DNA of 64,000 nucleotides from assembly GCA_031315915.1 (NCBI GenBank), contig JALDRK010000019.1, positions 1 through 64,000 on the forward strand. The letters run 5' to 3'. The DNA is from Nitrospirales bacterium. GTDB taxonomy: Bacteria; Nitrospirota; Nitrospiria; Nitrospirales; UBA8639. The notes beneath the pieces are model-generated. The model worked only from the letters and a program-made list of their open reading frames with translations, ran no database searches and was not told where the DNA came from. The position numbers and the translations under genes are program-made. Of the stretch, positions 60,917 to 64,000 are shown piece by piece (position 1 is the stretch's first letter; every line of letters starts with the position of its first letter).

Positions 60917-62668
60917 TTATCGATCACATTCTCCCATGACGATGTCATAGGTCCCGAAAATGGTCACAATATCCGAAATCAAATACCCGCGTGCCATATG
61001 ATCAAAGGCCCCCATATGCACAAAGGACGGAGACCGAATTTTCATTCGGTAGGGCCGCGGACTACCATCGCTGATCAGAAAAAATCCCAACTCCCCCTTC
61101 GGGACTTCCGTCGCGCAATAGGTTTCCCCTTTGGGCGGCTTGAACCCTTGCGTAAAGATAATGAAGTGATGAATCATACTTTGCATGTCCCGCATGACGT
61201 CCTGCTTGGGAGGAGGAATGATTTTGGCATCTTTGGCCATAATCGGCCCTTCGGGGAGTTGATCGAGGCACTGCTCGATGATCCTGGCGCTTTGCCGCAT
61301 TTCTTCCATTCTGATCCAATACCGATCATACGTGTCCCCGTCTTTCCCCAAAGGCACTTCCCACTCCACCCGGTCATACGCTCCGTAGGGTTCCAATTTG
61401 CGAATGTCATAAGACACCCCCGAACCGCGAAGCACCGGTCCCGTACAACCGAAGTTAATGGCATCTTCCGCGGAAATCACCGCCACCCCCTTGGTCCGGG
61501 CCACCCAGATCCGATTCTTTTGTAACAACGTATCGTATTCGCGAATATGCTCGGGAAATGTCCGGAGAAACTCGCGAAGGGCCGATAATATTTCTGGAGT
61601 CAGATCACCGTCGACTCCACCAATTCGAAAATAATTCAACGTCAGCCGGGCGCCGCAGAGTTTTTCAAAGAGGTCAAGCAAGACTTCCCGTTCACGGAAC
61701 GTCCAGAAGAACACCGTCATCGCCCCAATATCCAGGGCCTGTGTCCCCAGCCAGAATAAATGCCCGACAATGCGCTGCATTTCGGCGACGATCGTCCGCA
61801 CATATTCCGCACGTTCCGGCACGGTCATCCCAACCAGTTTTTCTACGGCCCGGACATAGGCATAGTTATTGGTCATGGCGCACACATAATCCAGGCGATC
61901 GGTATGAGGGACCACTTGCATATAGGTGAGCCCCTCCGCCAGTTTCTCCACGCCGCGATGCAGGTATCCCATATCAGGAATCGCCTTGCTAACGCGTTCG
62001 CCATCCAACTCGAGCACGACCCGCAGCACGCCGTGGGTACTGGGATGCTGGGGGCCCATATTCAGCAGCAATTCCGTCGTCCGCCGTCGATCCTGAGGCT
62101 TATCCTCCGCCATAAACTGATGACGCTGATCCTCAGGCACTTCCTTTTCCGACCATTCCTCGGCTGGTTCGTCCAACCGAGGGAGAAAGTCAAACCGGCT
62201 GCGCCACCCTTTGCCCTCGGTCGGAAAATCCTTTCGGAGGGGATATCCCTCGTCATAATCTTCCGGCATCAAAATCCGGCGAAGATCCTGATGGCCGGAA
62301 AATCGGATACCCATCAAATCGTAGACCTCGCGTTCCAGAAAATTGGCGCCCTGCCAAATGTCGCTAATGGTGGGAATGGTAGGATTGTCCTCGGTGATCC
62401 GGGCTTTGACCCGCAACCGTTTGCCGTGTGGCAGGGAAAGGAAATGATAAATCACTTCAAAACGTTCCAGGTCATCGGGATAGTCCGCTGAGCAAATATC
62501 TGTCATGTGATCCATGGCCATCGCGGGATCGTCATGAAGAAATTTGGCAATACTCCGCCAGGCCTCGGCCTTCACCTGGACCCATAATTCACCACGGGCG
62601 GAATCCTCCTGGGCCGTGATAATCCCTTCCGGAAACTGATCGACTAATGGTTGCAAATAAGGATGCAT
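60917..62668 (-). CDS. nuoCD: NADH-quinone oxidoreductase fused subunits C and D
   Basis: The 583-residue protein joins the 30-kDa NuoC part (about 1-180, with TDICSADYPDDLERFEVIYH) to the 49-kDa NuoD part that lines the quinone site (GPQHPSTHGVLRVVLELDGE, RMEEMRQSARIIEQCLDQLP). Fusion of C and D is common in several bacterial groups. It is 44 bp downstream of nuoB. Confidence 0.96.
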   Translation of the reverse strand: MHPYLQPLVDQFPEGIITAQEDSARGELWVQVKAEAWRSIAKFLHDDPAMAMDHMTDICSADYPDDLERFEVIYHFLSLPHGKRLRVKARITEDNPTIPTISDIWQGANFLEREVYDLMGIRFSGHQDLRRILMPEDYDEGYPLRKDFPTEGKGWRSRFDFLPRLDEPAEEWSEKEVPEDQRHQFMAEDKPQDRRRTTELLLNMGPQHPSTHGVLRVVLELDGERVSKAIPDMGYLHRGVEKLAEGLTYMQVVPHTDRLDYVCAMTNNYAYVRAVEKLVGMTVPERAEYVRTIVAEMQRIVGHLFWLGTQALDIGAMTVFFWTFREREVLLDLFEKLCGARLTLNYFRIGGVDGDLTPEILSALREFLRTFPEHIREYDTLLQKNRIWVARTKGVAVISAEDAINFGCTGPVLRGSGVSYDIRKLEPYGAYDRVEWEVPLGKDGDTYDRYWIRMEEMRQSARIIEQCLDQLPEGPIMAKDAKIIPPPKQDVMRDMQSMIHHFIIFTQGFKPPKGETYCATEVPKGELGFFLISDGSPRPYRMKIRSPSFVHMGAFDHMARGYLISDIVTIFGTYDIVMGECDR

Positions 62669-62712
62669 ATCCGAAATCTTCGACTGAGACTTAAGCCGGG
62701 AACTTCCGCCCG

Positions 62713-63192
62713 TTATTTCACAAAATATTTTTCTCGCTGAATTTTTTCTTGCAGCTTAATCAATCCATCCAACAGCGCTTCGGGTCTGGGAGGACAACCC
62801 GCGACATAAATATCGACGGGAACGATCTGATCCACTCCTTGAACGACGCTATAGCTGTTATAGTGGTTGCCGGAAGTGGCACAGGATCCCATGGACATGA
62901 CATACCGGGGTTCGGCCATCTGGTCATAGATCCGTCTGATGACCGGAGCCATTTTTCGGCATACCGTGCCCGCCACAATCATGAGATCGGATTGTCGTGG
63001 AGAGGCCCGAAACACTCCCGCCCCGAACCGATCAATGTCGTATTTCGAGGAAACCGACGCAATCATTTCAATGGCACAACAAGCCAAACCGAATGTCATC
63101 GGCCACAGTGCGGATTTTCGACACCAGGCAATGAAATAATCCAGATTGGTGGTAACAATATTGGGTTCAAGTTGACGTTCAAGAAAGCTCAT
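62713..63192 (-). CDS. nuoB: NADH-quinone oxidoreductase subunit B
   Basis: NuoB holds cluster N2, the last electron carrier before quinone. The ligands are the adjacent Cys38-Cys39 (GLACCAIEM), Cys103 (SMGSCATSG) and Cys133 (VAGCPPRPE). The 159 residues match the family. It lies 154 bp after nuoA, the widest gap in the operon. Confidence 0.96.
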   Translation of the reverse strand: MSFLERQLEPNIVTTNLDYFIAWCRKSALWPMTFGLACCAIEMIASVSSKYDIDRFGAGVFRASPRQSDLMIVAGTVCRKMAPVIRRIYDQMAEPRYVMSMGSCATSGNHYNSYSVVQGVDQIVPVDIYVAGCPPRPEALLDGLIKLQEKIQREKYFVK

Positions 63193-63346
63193 ACTTCATT
63201 CTCTCACTCGACAACAGGGACAAGCTTCGCATGGCCACACCATATTTCATCCAGAAGACAATTTTCACTCTTTCATGTGGGCCGTGATTGTAATGGGTTC
63301 CCTTCCTCTTTTTCCAGGTTTCAAGCCTTACGGTTGTCACAATACC

Positions 63347-63718
63347 TTAATCCCAATCCAGTGCGCCTTTTTTCCAGGCATACCAAAATCCGACAATGAG
63401 AATAGCCAGGAACAGGCCCATTTCAATGAGGCCAAGCAGGCCAAGTTTTTTGAACACGACGGCCCAAGGGAACAAAAAGACCACTTCGATATCAAAGATC
63501 ACAAACAACATGGCAATAATGTAATAGCGCATGGGAAATTGTACGCGAGCGTCCATAAACAAGGGACTCCCACTTTCGTAAGGCAACAGCTTGGCCCGAT
63601 ACGGCCGGCTGGGCCGAAGCACCAAGCCCACAACCAGAGAGCCCACGCCAAAGAGTGCCCCAATGACCATAAAGATCACAACAGGAATGTAATTTAACGG
63701 AACGGCTTCACTTCCCAT
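63347..63718 (-). CDS. nuoA: NADH-quinone oxidoreductase subunit A
   Basis: The 123-residue membrane protein has three helices, with YESGSPLFMDARVQFPMRYY IIAMLFVIFDIEVVFLFPWA as the conserved loop and second helix. It is the first gene of the nuo operon. A gene running in the same direction ends 53 bp upstream, so the promoter may lie within that gap or before the upstream gene. Confidence 0.95.
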   Translation of the reverse strand: MGSEAVPLNYIPVVIFMVIGALFGVGSLVVGLVLRPSRPYRAKLLPYESGSPLFMDARVQFPMRYYIIAMLFVIFDIEVVFLFPWAVVFKKLGLLGLIEMGLFLAILIVGFWYAWKKGALDWD

Positions 63719-63771
63719 CTGCCACCAAACTTTCTTGAAAAAGCGTTCGACCCAAATTTCCGGATTCGATT

Positions 63772-64000
63772 CTAGAGCACATCATCGAAAAAAGCCCGAA
63801 ACTGCAACCCCTTCAAAGAGACGCTTCCCATGTTTTTTTGTTGTACCAATACCTTAAAGGTTTTTCCCATTCCATGCGGATGGAGAAGTTGCGCTAACGC
63901 TCGAACTTCTTCTGATTCTTGATCCATTCCGGCAACAAGATGGTCAACACCTAATCCCATCAGCCAATTCGCTAAAGTCGTAAACCCTACCGGCAACACC
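63772..64000 (-). CDS. C-terminal part of an unknown protein (partial)
   Basis: The frame runs off the right edge, so only about 75 C-terminal residues are seen, including WLMGLGVDHLVAGMDQESEE and LLHPHGMGKTFKVLVQQKNM, ending FRAFFDDVL. I do not recognise the family with certainty from this part. It precedes nuoA on the same strand. Confidence 0.6.
   Translation of the reverse strand, partial: VLPVGFTTLANWLMGLGVDHLVAGMDQESEEVRALAQLLHPHGMGKTFKVLVQQKNMGSVSLKGLQFRAFFDDVL

Overview
The window looks like part of a chromosome from a Nitrospira-type bacterium (phylum Nitrospirota). This is inferred from the gene set and its order: one complete complex I cluster (nuoA to nuoN with a nuoCD fusion), and an ilvB-ilvN-ilvC-psd-pssA-leuA-leuB-asd run typical of that group. 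Base composition is moderate, so a marine or lineage IV-like Nitrospira is possible, but 16S rRNA would be needed to prove it. The left 4 kb is accessory DNA: an IS30 element with a broken transposase, a pentapeptide-repeat/TIR protein, and an MNT-type nucleotidyltransferase without a visible partner.

From 4 to 20.5 kb lies a housekeeping block: tRNA-Gln(CUG) next to gltX, a SurA-N-type periplasmic protein, and a long minus-strand operon (ilvB, ilvN, ilvC, psd, pssA, leuA, leuB, an NHL-repeat gene, asd, a DUF2905 gene, a SpoIID-like gene, queA). A divergent bioF follows. gltX, queA, the SurA-like gene and bioF each carry several small frameshifts although most are essential or biosynthetic. 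Sequencing or assembly error is therefore at least as likely as real decay.

From 20.6 to 29.0 kb is the most unusual region: about ten attC-like sites separate small minus-strand genes, most of which end just before an attC and begin just after one. No integrase is visible, so this is a cassette cluster lacking an integrase (CALIN). Cargo includes one ParE/RelE toxin-antitoxin cassette present twice, a related third pair, a BrnT/CopG-type pair, a glyoxalase-fold protein, an apparent two-domain alpha/beta hydrolase, a coupled small-gene cassette with a zinc ribbon, and several unknowns.

From 29.5 to 48.5 kb mostly intact genes return: a membrane-anchored kinase-like protein lacking the HRD aspartate, a comM ATPase, small unknown proteins, threonine aldolase, an acyltransferase, an RmlD-like reductase, a VapBC pair with a nonsense codon in vapC, an IS110 element, tsaC (frameshifted), purD, purH, a SHOCT protein, an ankyrin protein and an EamA transporter. 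From 48.6 to 63.7 kb is the intact minus-strand nuo operon, which encodes proton-pumping NADH:quinone oxidoreductase. A partial gene crosses the right edge.
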